From assembly GCF_014838715.1 (NCBI RefSeq), contig NZ_CP061947.1, positions 124,001 through 188,000 on the forward strand: a stretch of DNA of 64,000 bases, in the 5' to 3' direction. Positions 9,217 to 19,200 of the stretch are shown one piece after another. This DNA is from Algoriphagus sp. Y33 (GTDB lineage: Bacteria; Bacteroidota; Bacteroidia; Cytophagales; Cyclobacteriaceae). Position numbers and translations under genes: made by a program. Numbering within the stretch: the first letter of the stretch is position 1; each line of letters starts with the position of its first letter. Under the pieces are notes generated by a model, which worked only from the letters and a program-made list of their open reading frames with translations, did no database searches and had not been told where the DNA came from.

Positions 9217-11376
9217 ATGAGAATAAAATTCACTTCATTTTTGTGCCTCCTACTGCTGTGCAGCAGTATTGTATCGGCGCAAGAGAAAAAACCGGTTCAA
9301 TTGAGTGATATGGTCAAGATAGTGACTGTCACCAATCCTGAGATCACCAAGGATGGGAAGCGAGTGCTTTTTGTCAAGAACTTCCTAGAACCGAACAAGG
9401 GCGGTGAATACGATTACAGAAGTCAATTACTGATGATGGATATTCAAAATCCTGAATCGGTCAAAGTACTGAATAGTCCTTCATATGATCTGTCTAGCTA
9501 TAGTTTGTCTCCTGATGGTACAAAACTGGCTTTCACCAGAGAATGGGAAGGTAAATCACAGATTTGGATTTTGCCGTTGGACGGAGGTGAGGCGCAGGTG
9601 ATTACTTCAGAAAAAAATGGTGCTTCGGGGCCGGTATGGTCTCCTGATGGCAAGAAGATTTTGTACTCTTTCTCTGTTCCCATGTGGGCGATAGAGGGTG
9701 ATCCTTCATGGGCCAATCCCCGTCCGGGTCGTAAATATGGGGACGAGCCCAACTATCAGGCAATGAAGGAAGGGCTTGCCAAAGACTCAATTAAGCAAAA
9801 TATGGATGGAGATCTTAGTGAGCTTAGAGCTTGGCTAGCTAACAATGCCTCTAAAAATGATCCTAGAGTGATCGATAGATTGAGTTTTCTAGGCGAGCGG
9901 GGTTTGTCCACTGATATCAGTTTTAGGCATTTGGGGGTAATAGATTTATCCGATAAAAAGTCTGAGGCACTGACCTCAGGCTATCTGAGCTTTGGCTCAG
10001 CTGTTTGGTCACCTGATGGTACATTTATATTGGCAAGCAGTTTTGAGAGCGATCAGCATCCCGACGAGATAGAGGATTCCAATATTTATAAGATCAACCT
10101 TTCGGACAAGATTGTTTCATTGTTTCTGCAGAAAGAAAATCACCGTCTTTCCGGCCCTGAGTTTTCTCCTGACGGGAAGTTAATCATGATCTCAGGTCAG
10201 CTTACTGAGGACAGATCATTTAATCAAAGTCTGATCGGCGTAGTGAAGCCTGACGGCTCAGGCCTGACTTGGCTTACCGAAGAACTGGATCGTAGGGTAG
10301 GAGGAGCAAAATGGACGGATGACGGCAAGTCTATTTTCTTTTCCGGAGCAAATGAAGGAGGTATAACGCTTTATAAAGTGACGGTTTCTAATGGAAAAGT
10401 AAGCAAGGCGATTACTGGGCCGGTTGGAATTAACAGTTTTGACATACATGGAGATCAGTTAGTCTATGCCAAGACCCAAGTGTCAAATCCAAGCGAGCTT
10501 TATTTTTCTACTATTGAAGGAAAAAATGAGAAAGCACTGACAGATTTCAATTCATCTTGGCTGACTGATCGATGGGTTTCAGAGCCAGAGGCACATCATT
10601 TCGAGCAGGATGGGTTTGGGATAGATTATTGGGTAATGCCTCCTTTTGGGCTGAAAGAGGGAGTGAAATATCCTACTTTATTGGAAATGCACGGTGGGCC
10701 TACTGCAATGTGGGGGCCGGGTGAATCGAGCATGTGGCATGAGTTTCAGGTATTGGCGGGAAGAGGTTATGGAATAGTATATGCCAATCCCAGAGGAAGT
10801 GGTGGCTACGGTAAAGCCTTCCAAAAAGGGAATTACAGAGATTGGGGCGATGGGCCTGCCAAGGACGTCCTGGCTGCACTGGATAAAGCCGGGGAGGAAT
10901 ATGACTGGATCGATAAGGATCAATTGGTTCTCACGGGTGGTTCTTATGCTGGGTATCTTACCGCTTGGATAGTCGGTCATGACCACCGATTCAAGGCTGC
11001 ATTGACACAAAGAGGAGTGTATGAGTTAACATTCTTTATGGGGGAAGGAAATGCGTGGAGGCTGGTGCCAAATTATTTTGGGTACCCGTGGGAAGAGGGA
11101 GTGAAAGAAATTCTTGAATATAATAGTCCTCAGACTTATGTGCAGAATATTGAAACTCCGCTGATGATATTCCATGGGGACAATGATCTCAGAACGGGAG
11201 TAAGGCAATCTGAGTTGCTGTACAAAAGTCTCAAAATCATGGGTAAGCCGGTGGAATATATCCGATACCCTAACGAAGGGCACGAACTTTCCCGATCAGG
11301 TGCTGTTCACAGGAGACTGGATAGAATTGGCAGAATCGTTGAGTTTTTCGAGCGCTACGTGACGCATCCGAATTAA
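9217..11376 (+). CDS. Prolyl oligopeptidase family (S9) serine peptidase, exported
   Basis: Periplasmic S9 peptidase (acylaminoacyl/dipeptidyl peptidase type) of 719 aa. The signal peptide ends at IVSAQ, about residue 22. The N-terminal half is a beta-propeller with repeated WSPDGKKI, LSPDGTKL and FSPDGKLI blades (PD40-like). The C-terminal alpha/beta-hydrolase domain carries the catalytic triad: Ser576 in GGSYAGY, Asp657 in HGDNDLRTG and His689 in NEGHELS. The length is normal for the family. It is transcribed alone and away from the sensor gene at 8979. The role is probably peptide scavenging; the substrate is not readable from sequence. Confidence 0.93.
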   Translation: MRIKFTSFLCLLLLCSSIVSAQEKKPVQLSDMVKIVTVTNPEITKDGKRVLFVKNFLEPNKGGEYDYRSQLLMMDIQNPESVKVLNSPSYDLSSYSLSPDGTKLAFTREWEGKSQIWILPLDGGEAQVITSEKNGASGPVWSPDGKKILYSFSVPMWAIEGDPSWANPRPGRKYGDEPNYQAMKEGLAKDSIKQNMDGDLSELRAWLANNASKNDPRVIDRLSFLGERGLSTDISFRHLGVIDLSDKKSEALTSGYLSFGSAVWSPDGTFILASSFESDQHPDEIEDSNIYKINLSDKIVSLFLQKENHRLSGPEFSPDGKLIMISGQLTEDRSFNQSLIGVVKPDGSGLTWLTEELDRRVGGAKWTDDGKSIFFSGANEGGITLYKVTVSNGKVSKAITGPVGINSFDIHGDQLVYAKTQVSNPSELYFSTIEGKNEKALTDFNSSWLTDRWVSEPEAHHFEQDGFGIDYWVMPPFGLKEGVKYPTLLEMHGGPTAMWGPGESSMWHEFQVLAGRGYGIVYANPRGSGGYGKAFQKGNYRDWGDGPAKDVLAALDKAGEEYDWIDKDQLVLTGGSYAGYLTAWIVGHDHRFKAALTQRGVYELTFFMGEGNAWRLVPNYFGYPWEEGVKEILEYNSPQTYVQNIETPLMIFHGDNDLRTGVRQSELLYKSLKIMGKPVEYIRYPNEGHELSRSGAVHRRLDRIGRIVEFFERYVTHPN

Positions 11377-11519
11377 TAAATAGTATGATTAGGGAGTGAT
11401 GCCGTTAGTCATAATTTTGCCTCTCTGGCTGATGTGAGGTAAAAGTAACTTAAAACTAAGGATGTATTGTCCTTTACTAAAATGCGGATATAAATACTTC
11501 GTCTTTATAGTAAATGACT

Positions 11520-11558
11520 AACCCCTCTGATTTTAATAATTGGAGGGGGTTGTCTTTG
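11520..11558 (+). terminator. Rho-independent terminator-like hairpin
   Basis: The stem AACCCCTC pairs with GAGGGGGTT (one bulged G) around an AT-rich loop, followed by a T-rich stretch. It lies between the S9 peptidase (ends 11376) and the convergent DUF1801 gene, so it could serve both. Confidence 0.6.
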
Positions 11559-11576
11559 TTTTATTTCGGTGCCATT

Positions 11577-11969
11577 TCATCTCAATCGGTCAAGCCGGCC
11601 TTTCTTTTTGACTAAGTTTTTATAGTCCCATTGGATGTTTTTTGATTTCTCAAGCCATCGCTGTAATTTAATTTCGTCAATTTCACTTTTTGAGTTGTAA
11701 AAAATAGAAGCGTCTTTGAATTTTTGGCCCCGTATGTTCAGATCTTCTTCTTCAAAATCAGCTCCGCTCCAAAACATTAGCCGTATACCCGGTTTTTGCT
11801 TACTATACCCCGCTATCGGGTTTCCTTCCAAAAACCACACAGGGTGGCTGTGCCAGATCTTACTTTCAGCGTCGGTCAGAATTTCATTAATGGATAAGGC
11901 AAGCAAATCACATATTTCGCTGTTTTCCGGCTCTAAACGTTGGTTATATGCTTGGATTTCTTTATTCAT
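11577..11969 (-). CDS. DUF1801-like small protein
   Basis: Small cytosolic protein of about 130 aa from the ATG at 11969 (MNKEIQAYN); the longer frame to 12020 adds residues that do not look like family sequence. It resembles DUF1801/YdhG-type proteins (IWHSHPVWFLEGNPIAGY, then GIRLMFWSGADF), a fold also found in the frataxin-like YdhG group. Biochemical role unknown. It is monocistronic, convergent with the S9 peptidase gene, and shares the terminator-like hairpin near 11540. Confidence 0.7.
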   Translation of the reverse strand: MNKEIQAYNQRLEPENSEICDLLALSINEILTDAESKIWHSHPVWFLEGNPIAGYSKQKPGIRLMFWSGADFEEEDLNIRGQKFKDASIFYNSKSEIDEIKLQRWLEKSKNIQWDYKNLVKKKGRLDRLR

Positions 11970-12132
11970 TTTCCTGAGAAATTGCCGTGGCCAAATAGTG
12001 GGCTCAATTTTACAAAGCAAAATATAATTAAAGAATTGCTGCTCTACACCAAATCCGGGTTTTCGTGACTAGGAACCTACTAATGATCGGCGGAGATTTT
12101 CCCTGTAGTTTTATTGGAAGTTGCTGTATTTC

Positions 12133-12915
12133 TTACTGCCGTTCCTCAATAAGTTTTAGCAGCAATTCCGGTTCATCTGTAGTGACGAAATCCGGGTTTT
12201 GATCTAAAAGCCATCTCAAATCCTCTTCCTTATTTACTGTCCATGCGTTAACGGTCAATCCAAGAGCCTGAGCTTCCTTGATCCAATGAGGATTTTCCTT
12301 CAGCAAATTGATATTATAGTCAAATCCGAAAAAACCGGCTTCTTTCAGTTCTGCGGGAGTTTTGTTCCCTGTTAGATACGCCACATTCGCATTAGGAGCC
12401 AGTTCAATTACTTTTAGGCCACCCTCATAGCTGAAGGTGATGTAATCCACCCATTTCTCGGCTTTCATTTTTTTCACAGCCATCACTGACTTTTCTGCCA
12501 CTTCCTGGCTTCGTTTCACAGAAATTTTGGATGGTTTTATCTCAAAAATCAACTTGGTTCCTTTCTGCTTTTTGCCTGCTTTCAGGTATTCCTCTACTGT
12601 GGAGATTTTCTCTCCGTTTTCATGATTTTTGGAAAGAAGTTCCTCATAAGTGGAAGTTTCAATTTCCATTCCTTCGAAATCCGCATCATGATTCACAACC
12701 AAAACCCCATCAGAAGTCATCCAAACATCGAACTCAGAACCTTCACAGCCTAATTTCACGGCTTCTTTGAGTGATGCAATGGAATTCTGGGGATGGGACT
12801 GGGCTTTCCACGCGCCGCGGTGGGCGATTACTTTATTCTTGTGAAAGGATTTCTGGGCAAATGAGACAGAACTAGCTATAAAAATGGCGAGAATGGTGAA
12901 AAGGGTGAATCGCAT
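12133..12915 (-). CDS. Exported glycerophosphodiester phosphodiesterase
   Basis: GDPD-family enzyme of 260 aa that hydrolyses glycerophosphodiesters to glycerol-3-phosphate and an alcohol. A signal peptide ends at SVSFAQ (about residue 20), so it acts in the periplasm. The family motifs are present: AHRGAW (general acid/base His), HPQNS in place of the usual PENT, GSEFDVWMTSDG with the metal-binding Glu and Asp, VVNHD, then FEIKP and the C-terminal AWTVNKEEDLRWLL. It is monocistronic, with gene-poor DNA on its upstream side. Confidence 0.9.
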   Translation of the reverse strand: MRFTLFTILAIFIASSVSFAQKSFHKNKVIAHRGAWKAQSHPQNSIASLKEAVKLGCEGSEFDVWMTSDGVLVVNHDADFEGMEIETSTYEELLSKNHENGEKISTVEEYLKAGKKQKGTKLIFEIKPSKISVKRSQEVAEKSVMAVKKMKAEKWVDYITFSYEGGLKVIELAPNANVAYLTGNKTPAELKEAGFFGFDYNINLLKENPHWIKEAQALGLTVNAWTVNKEEDLRWLLDQNPDFVTTDEPELLLKLIEERQ

Positions 12916-13019
12916 GGGAATGGGTTTTTAATAAAGACTAGTTTTCAAAAGTAAAAAATCAGGGAATAGGAACTGTCCCGTCTGTCAGAATTCACGGAAA
13001 CTTAATGAAGGAGTAAGAT

Positions 13020-13096
13020 GCAGGGAAATCGCCTTTAAAATTCGCAATTGGTAAGTAATCTTCAAGGATTTGCAAGGTATAAGCGATTTTCCCTGC
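13020..13096. repeat. Inverted repeat with 50-bp spacer
   Basis: GCAGGGAAATCGC (13020-13032) is mirrored by GCGATTTTCCCTGC (13083-13096), with one extra base in the second arm. It could be the ends of a small decayed element or a structured RNA. There is no T-tract, so a terminator is unlikely. Confidence 0.45.
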
Positions 13097-13175
13097 TAGA
13101 CAACCCCCAGATAGACAGAATCCGATAGATCCCGTTTTTTTGTCCAGGGATTTTCCTGGCTGAAGGCAATCCAGG

Positions 13176-13203
13176 CATGCCTACGGCATTGCTTCGTTTT
13201 TAC
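13176..13203. repeat. 28-bp direct repeat, copy 1 (REP-like)
   Basis: This sequence recurs exactly at 13597-13624. Its core TGCC-TAC-GGCA can fold into a small hairpin, and copies are followed by cgtttttac. This is REP-like behaviour. Confidence 0.6.
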
Positions 13204-13596
13204 GGGCATTTTGTATGGTATGAAGGTAGTTCACAGTACTTACCTGGCTTCCCGTCTTTACCTTCTATACTAGACAATCTGACTTTAAGCATCTTGGTTT
13301 AGTGTTTAGGGTGCGCTGGGCTGACGCAGCACGAGGGTGCGGCTGGTTTGTGTGGTGGAAGATTGCTGGCGTCTTGGGCTTTTGGTCCTTTTGGGCTAAA
13401 CCAAAAGGGCTGAAGATAATGGCCTCAACGCTATCGATTCGGGTCAATAGGACTATTGGGGATTGCTAAAATATATGTCTCGTCCCTTTTTCCACCTCCT
13501 GCACCATTCCTGATTTCCAGCCTATGCTCCGGGGCAGCAGACAATGGACTTATTTCCTTATTTGGCCTAGAGGTAAACCCCAGGCTAAAAATCTGT

Positions 13597-13624
13597 CATG
13601 CCTACGGCATTGCTTCGTTTTTAC
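13597..13624. repeat. 28-bp direct repeat, copy 2 (REP-like)
   Basis: Exact second copy of 13176-13203, in the same orientation and 421 bp downstream, within non-coding DNA. Confidence 0.6.
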
Positions 13625-14440
13625 AGGGTCTTGGGATCAATCCATCCAAATTCTCACACGCACCGCAGGTGGACTTTCAACCTTTTCTTGTTAAAAGTTA
13701 ATCCGTTAAGCGTTATTCCAACACGCCGTGGTAACCCCTTTAACTTTTCACTTTTCACCTCCCCTCGGGACATAGGAGTTGGTATTCCAACTAGTCCAAG
13801 TCAGGAGAACTAGGTTGTCTATTTATGGTGCCGCCCATGTCTTCAGGAATGGTCTTGATTGTTTTAGACCAAAAAATAATCACAAAAATAATAACCCAGT
13901 CTGAAGCTATTTTAAATTAGGTAAAATGAATTTCCCATGCATAAAATATCTGAACATGAATTTTTTTCACTCCGCATGTATCCGGTTTGTACACAGCCCT
14001 TTGCAGAGTCAGTTTTTTATTTGAAAAAAAATGCTTTCTATTGTCGAAAATTTAGGTTGATCAAAGCTATTTCCTCAAGAGAAGCCAAGGTTTCACTTCG
14101 AAGGCAATAAATTTTTCGGTCTTTTTTTGTAGTTATCAAGAGTAAACATCGGAGACTATATAGAACTAGACAGGACTTTTTTCCATAGTTTAGGTATAGT
14201 GGGGAACTTAGGATGGTAGTATTAATCTCCGTTTTAATAGCGTAAAATAAAACGGATTGTTTTTGGCCAGCTGGGTCTACTGTTGCTGTATGTGAGGCGT
14301 GTGAAAATCTCTGCGGAAGGAGGGTGGGGCTAGCGGTAAAATCTGGAATCCGGCTGTTTGTCCGGCAGTGCAAAACCCAAATAACAATGTGAAGCCGGTG
14401 GAATAGAATGGTTTGAAAACTAAACAACAACATAATTTTT

Positions 14441-15307
14441 ATGAAGAAAAAATTACTTCTCCCCCTTGCCCTGAGCGTTTTTTCCATTTCAGGCTTCGCC
14501 CAGGTTTATACAAACCCAAGTACAGGAGATGTGGGAATCGGAACGAGTTCCCCGCTTAAAAAGCTTCACGTAGTTGGGGATACCCGAATTCAGAGGGGTG
14601 GGAGCACAAATTATTTAGACTTTTCATTTAATGCGAGTTATACGACAATAATGTCTGACCATCCAGGTACAGGTCAGAAAAGTCTGGTGATTGGCGTGTC
14701 CCCCACAGGTCCGACAGGGACTGACCGTCATATATTTTTTCAGGCTGGGAAATCTTCCGGGGCTATGCAGACCAGGATGATTATCCATGGCAACGGGAAT
14801 GTGGGGATTGGGAATACCAGCCCAACATATAAGCTTCAGGTGACAGGTAATTCCAAATGGACTGGGAATGCATCCAGTTTTACCGAGGTGAATTCTAACA
14901 CAAGCGGCCAATATTTAAGACAATATGGGAATGACGGTTCCACACAGAGCTGGTTGATCAGAGGTTATGCTTTAAACGGTGTACAGGCAGAGTTCAACAG
15001 TGGGGGTATAAATGTCAATGGCAAGATCAAAACCAAAGAAGTCAATGTCACAGCTTCCGGTTGGCTTGATTATGTATTCAGACCCGGATATCAACTGATG
15101 CCTTTATCAGAACTGGAAACCTTTATTCACAAGAACGGACACCTTCCCGATGTGCCCACCGAGGCTGAGGTAATGGAAAACGGGGTCAATCTGGCAGAGA
15201 TGAATGCGAAGCTGCTGGAAAAGGTGGAGGAGTTGACGCTGTATGTCTTGGAGCTACAAAGAAAGAATGAAGAACAGGATGAATTGATTAAAACACTAAT
15301 GAACTAA
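14441..15307 (+). CDS. Exported fibre-like protein with C-terminal coiled-coil module
   Basis: 288 aa with a Sec signal (cleavage near GFAQ, residue 21). The body has repeated GNVGIGNTSPTYKLQVTG and GDVGIGTSSPLKKLHVVG motifs, the beta-rich repeat seen in Bacteroidota tail-fibre or adhesin-like proteins. The C-terminus carries a shared module: DYVF...Y.LMPLSELETFI, NGHLPDVPTEAEV, NGVNLAEMNAKLLEKVEELTLY, then a coiled coil. Three other proteins in the window (15318, 33158, 34304) share this module. It heads a same-strand group that continues into the split YD/RHS genes. Function unknown; a trimeric surface or secreted fibre is plausible. Confidence 0.8.
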   Translation: MKKKLLLPLALSVFSISGFAQVYTNPSTGDVGIGTSSPLKKLHVVGDTRIQRGGSTNYLDFSFNASYTTIMSDHPGTGQKSLVIGVSPTGPTGTDRHIFFQAGKSSGAMQTRMIIHGNGNVGIGNTSPTYKLQVTGNSKWTGNASSFTEVNSNTSGQYLRQYGNDGSTQSWLIRGYALNGVQAEFNSGGINVNGKIKTKEVNVTASGWLDYVFRPGYQLMPLSELETFIHKNGHLPDVPTEAEVMENGVNLAEMNAKLLEKVEELTLYVLELQRKNEEQDELIKTLMN

Positions 15308-15317
15308 CGGCTGAACC

Positions 15318-16049
15318 ATGAATAAAATAATTATTAGTTTGTGTTTGTTGTTCCTGTCAGGATTCGTAATAGCACAGTCAAATACTTTTCCGACTACTGG
15401 AAATGCCGGTATAGGGACATTGTCACCTACTTCCCCCCTACATGTAATAGGGGATATCAAGTTGCACGGAGCAGTGAGAGTGCATTCCTCAGACGGAAAC
15501 CAGGCAGGAGCTTTAATGGCAATAGGAGATCCCACAACACAAAATGGATTACAGTTGGATGCCCATAGAGGTAGTGGATATATTTTGTTTTCTACCAATA
15601 GCGCAAGTGGAACCCGGGAAAAAATGAGGATTCAAAATAATGGTAATGTGGGAATCGGAACGAATAATCCAACTTATAAGCTTTCTGTAAACGGAACCAT
15701 CAAAACCCAGGAAGTAAACGTGACCACCGCAGGCTGGGCTGATTATGTATTCACCCCTGAATATCAATTGATGCCTTTATCAGAACTGGAAGCTTTTATA
15801 CAGAGGAACGGACACCTTCCCGATGTTCCCACAGAAGCCGAGGTGATGGAGAATGGGGTCAATCTGGCAGAGATGAATGTAAAGCTGTTGGAAAAGGTGG
15901 AGGAGCTGACGCTGTATGTGATTGAGTTGGAAAGTAAGGTTGAAAATCAAGAATCTACAATTGAAAAATTGTTTATCAAGCTTGAAAATATCGATTCAAT
16001 GCTCAGTAGATTAGTTGAAGAAGGCAATTTGAATTCTGGAAGACTATAG
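15318..16049 (+). CDS. Exported fibre-like protein, paralogue
   Basis: 243 aa with a signal peptide ending at FVIAQ. It has the same GNAGIGTLSPTSPLHVIG and GNVGIGTNNPTYKLSVNG repeats. Its C-terminal module is almost identical to that of the preceding gene (PLSELEAFIQRNGHLPDVP, NGVNLAEMNVKLLEKVEEL), with a longer coiled-coil tail. It starts 10 bp after the previous gene, so the two look like a tandem duplication in one transcript. Confidence 0.8.
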   Translation: MNKIIISLCLLFLSGFVIAQSNTFPTTGNAGIGTLSPTSPLHVIGDIKLHGAVRVHSSDGNQAGALMAIGDPTTQNGLQLDAHRGSGYILFSTNSASGTREKMRIQNNGNVGIGTNNPTYKLSVNGTIKTQEVNVTTAGWADYVFTPEYQLMPLSELEAFIQRNGHLPDVPTEAEVMENGVNLAEMNVKLLEKVEELTLYVIELESKVENQESTIEKLFIKLENIDSMLSRLVEEGNLNSGRL

Positions 16050-16254
16050 GGAATAAAAAGAACAGGCAAGTGTTTAAGAACAGTTAGTTAGTAAGAAAAC
16101 TATGAAAGCTAATTTGCCCAAGTCTTACGAATGGATCAACAAGATAACATTGGAAGGTGTGCCCAAAAATAACAATATAAACCCGAAATCCAACCAAGAG
16201 TGTAGTAATTGAACAGTATAACCAATAATGGATTTTTAAACCAAAAGCAGTAAT

Positions 16255-19200
16255 ATGAATAGGGTAGTGAATCAATATTACAAACTTGATAAGGCTGTTA
16301 TTATAGTAAGAAGTGTTTTTTTAGTTTTCTTTATATTACTCTCATTAGAGTCTATGTCGCAGGACGCATCGATAATGAATGTGACTGATGTGCTTCCTCC
16401 TTCGCCGAATGCATCCGCTATTGCTAGGTATGGGGAAATCCCCATTAACCAATCTACCGGGTCTATAAATTTGTCTATTCCTTTGATGGAAGTTAGAGCG
16501 GGTAAACATGTTTTGCCTATTTCCCTAAACTATGGATCAAATGGGATCAAAGTAGATGAAATAGGGTCTTTGGTGGGAATGACATGGGTATTGAGTGCAG
16601 GTGGGGTTATTAGCAGAACGGTTAGGGGCCACCCGGATGTATTGCCAAGGTCCTCGCCATTACCCGCAGGCTTTCCGAGTTATAATCAACAGAATTTGGA
16701 TTTTCTGAATTTGGCCGCAATGTCAAACGAGGAGCCGGTTTCTGGAATGGATTTAGAGCCTGATCTTTTTAATTTCAATTTTGGCTCCTATTCAGGTAAG
16801 TTTGTTTTAGATGGATCGGGTAATGTGGTTATGTTCCCAAAGAAGAATTTAAAGATTTTGATGGGCGACCTTGGCACAATCATAATAACAACACCTGATG
16901 GTACAAAATATACTTTTGGAGTGACAGAGACGTCCAAGACTGTAGCTGCAGGGAGCGAAGGGTGTGGGCGTAGTTTTGACCAACCCGTTGTCACTTCCTG
17001 GTATTTGTCGGAAATAATGTACCCTGATGGACAAAGCTTTACCCTATCATATGCTTCTGTATTGACGGATTATTTCGTTGGGGTTTCCCAGACCTTAGTA
17101 CGCACACAAACGGCTACACGTTTGAGGGCTATATGTGGTACCCAAAGATGTATGGATCGCCAGGAGACAATTACCTGCGTTTCAAATTTACAATCTGATA
17201 TGAAGGTTTTGGCATCGATAACATCAAGCACAATGGGTATTGCGCAATTTGAGTATACACAACAGCCCGGTTATTTGCCTAATCGATTATTGACGGGGAT
17301 AAACCTATCCATAGGGACAGTTACATTAAAGCAGATAGATCTTGAATATGATTATGTTACCAGTGCTCCGGGAGGTCTAGGGAATTCCAATGCAGAGAAT
17401 GTAAGGATGTATTTGAATAAGGTGACGGAACATTTGGGAAGTGGTAATAACCCACTTGTGCATGAGTTCGAATATAACGATAAAGGTGCATTACCTCGTC
17501 GCCTATCATTTTCAAGGGATCATTATGGGTATTTTAATGGAAAAAGCAATTTCTATCTTATTCCCAATGCTCCGCAGGGTTACCAGAATATTTTTCCCGT
17601 CAATATGGGGAGCAGGGAACCTGATCCGGTCGCTGGTGCCAAAGGATTATTGTCGAAAGTCACTTACCCTACTGGGGGAAGTAGTAGCTTTTATTATGAA
17701 GGTCACACAGTACAAGGGTCAGTGAATACGTTACCCGTGTTATCCAGTATAAGCAGAATGGTTACTGGTATAGATGACAATATTTCGCAGACGATTACCA
17801 GTGTTCCTGTAATTTCGGCGGGTACAGGAAAAGGTGTGGTTACGGTAAGTGCAAGCCAGGCAATTGCGAATCCGTTCTACCCCTATGACCCGATACACAA
17901 TAAAGTTGAAATCAGGATAAGAAACCAAACAACCAACACCTATATATATGGATATACGCTGGGAATGGATGAGTCCAGGACAGATTCGGTAAACCTTCAG
18001 CAGGGAAACCAGTACGTCATGGAGCTTACCGCATGGGGGGAAATCATGGAGGGTTCAGCAGTGTTCAAATATATCAGTTCAGCAGGATCTCAAAGCCAGG
18101 GGAATGTACCCATTGGAGGTGTGAGGATAAAAAGGATCTCAGATAACGATGGATCGGGATCCTTGTCTGAAAGGGAATATTTCTACTCCGGATGGACTTC
18201 ACCATCATTATCTTCAGGAGCCCTGACAGCTCCAAGACCGGAGTATTACTATGCCTCTTCCGACAGACAATTTTGTGAAATTGACGGTGAAGATCCTCCT
18301 ATTGACCAATTGGGTGTTGAATGTGAATATATCTTTGCCACCTCAGGTGGGAGGGTAAGTACAGGCGGGTATTCAGCCCATATTTATTACAAAGAAGTAA
18401 GAGAGTCTAAAGGTTTGAATTTCGCCAATGGGGGTACTCTTTACCGTTACACTTTCCGGGCGGATGCTGAAGGGATAGCTGATTTTGGGAGTGATATACC
18501 TGGGGCATCCCTCGCCCATTGGGGAGATGAAAGCGGATTATTGCTTGAAAAGTCTGATTTTAAAATGGTTAGCGGACTGCCTGTATATGTGAAAAAAGAA
18601 CTGCATACCTATAAAGCGGATCCCTCTTCAGATGTAGTGGTTCCAGGGTATGTGGTGAGGAAGAGATATCAACCTAGAGCAACTTCAGGAACCAACTGGC
18701 AGGTTTTGTTTGATCCATATGATGCTATGAGATATGAAATCCGTGCTAAATGGAAATATCGAGATTCGACCATTGTAATGGATTATGGTCTAAACAATAG
18801 TGTTATGACTAGGGTTAGCGTGTATTCTTACGCCAACGGAGTGCACATGTTGCCGACCAAGGTGGAGGTGACAGGCAGTGACGGGCATAAGGAAGTTGAA
18901 TACACGGTATATCCCCATGACTATCCTAACACGACCGGTTTTATCGCAGCGATGAAAAACAGGTATCTGATTGGTTACCCTATAGAGCAAGTGAAATATA
19001 GAGAGGTAGGAACTAACAGAACCATTCTGTCAGGAACTGTGACCAAATATAATTCAACCGGTCAAGGCTTGGTTGACAGGATACAAATTTTGGAAACAGA
19101 AAGTCCCATACCCTTGTCATCTTTTAAATTTAGTCATAAGTCGGTTGGTCAACTTCCTCCTTCAGGAAGCTCCTCTTCTTTTTCTACGGACAGCCGATAT

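Larger units (their letters stand above)
12916..14440. other. 1.5-kb gene-poor region with repeats and hairpins
   Basis: No open frame here has a domain, a signal sequence or believable codon use. The stretch holds a 28-bp exact direct repeat (13176 and 13597), a long inverted repeat (13020/13083), and short hairpins: CCTTTTGG/CCAAAAGG at 13387-13408, and AGTTGG/CCAACT near 13780. It marks the left edge of the accessory island. The part from about 13900 to 14440 presumably holds the promoter of the fibre-like gene at 14441. Confidence 0.55.

Noticed and set aside
13265..13813. Short open frames in the gene-poor region
   Set aside because: They run through direct repeats and hairpins and have Pro/Ser-rich, frame-by-chance composition.
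14038..14487. 149-codon minus-strand frame
   Set aside because: It overlaps the start of the fibre-like gene and has no domain; the hydrophobic start is the antisense of a signal peptide.
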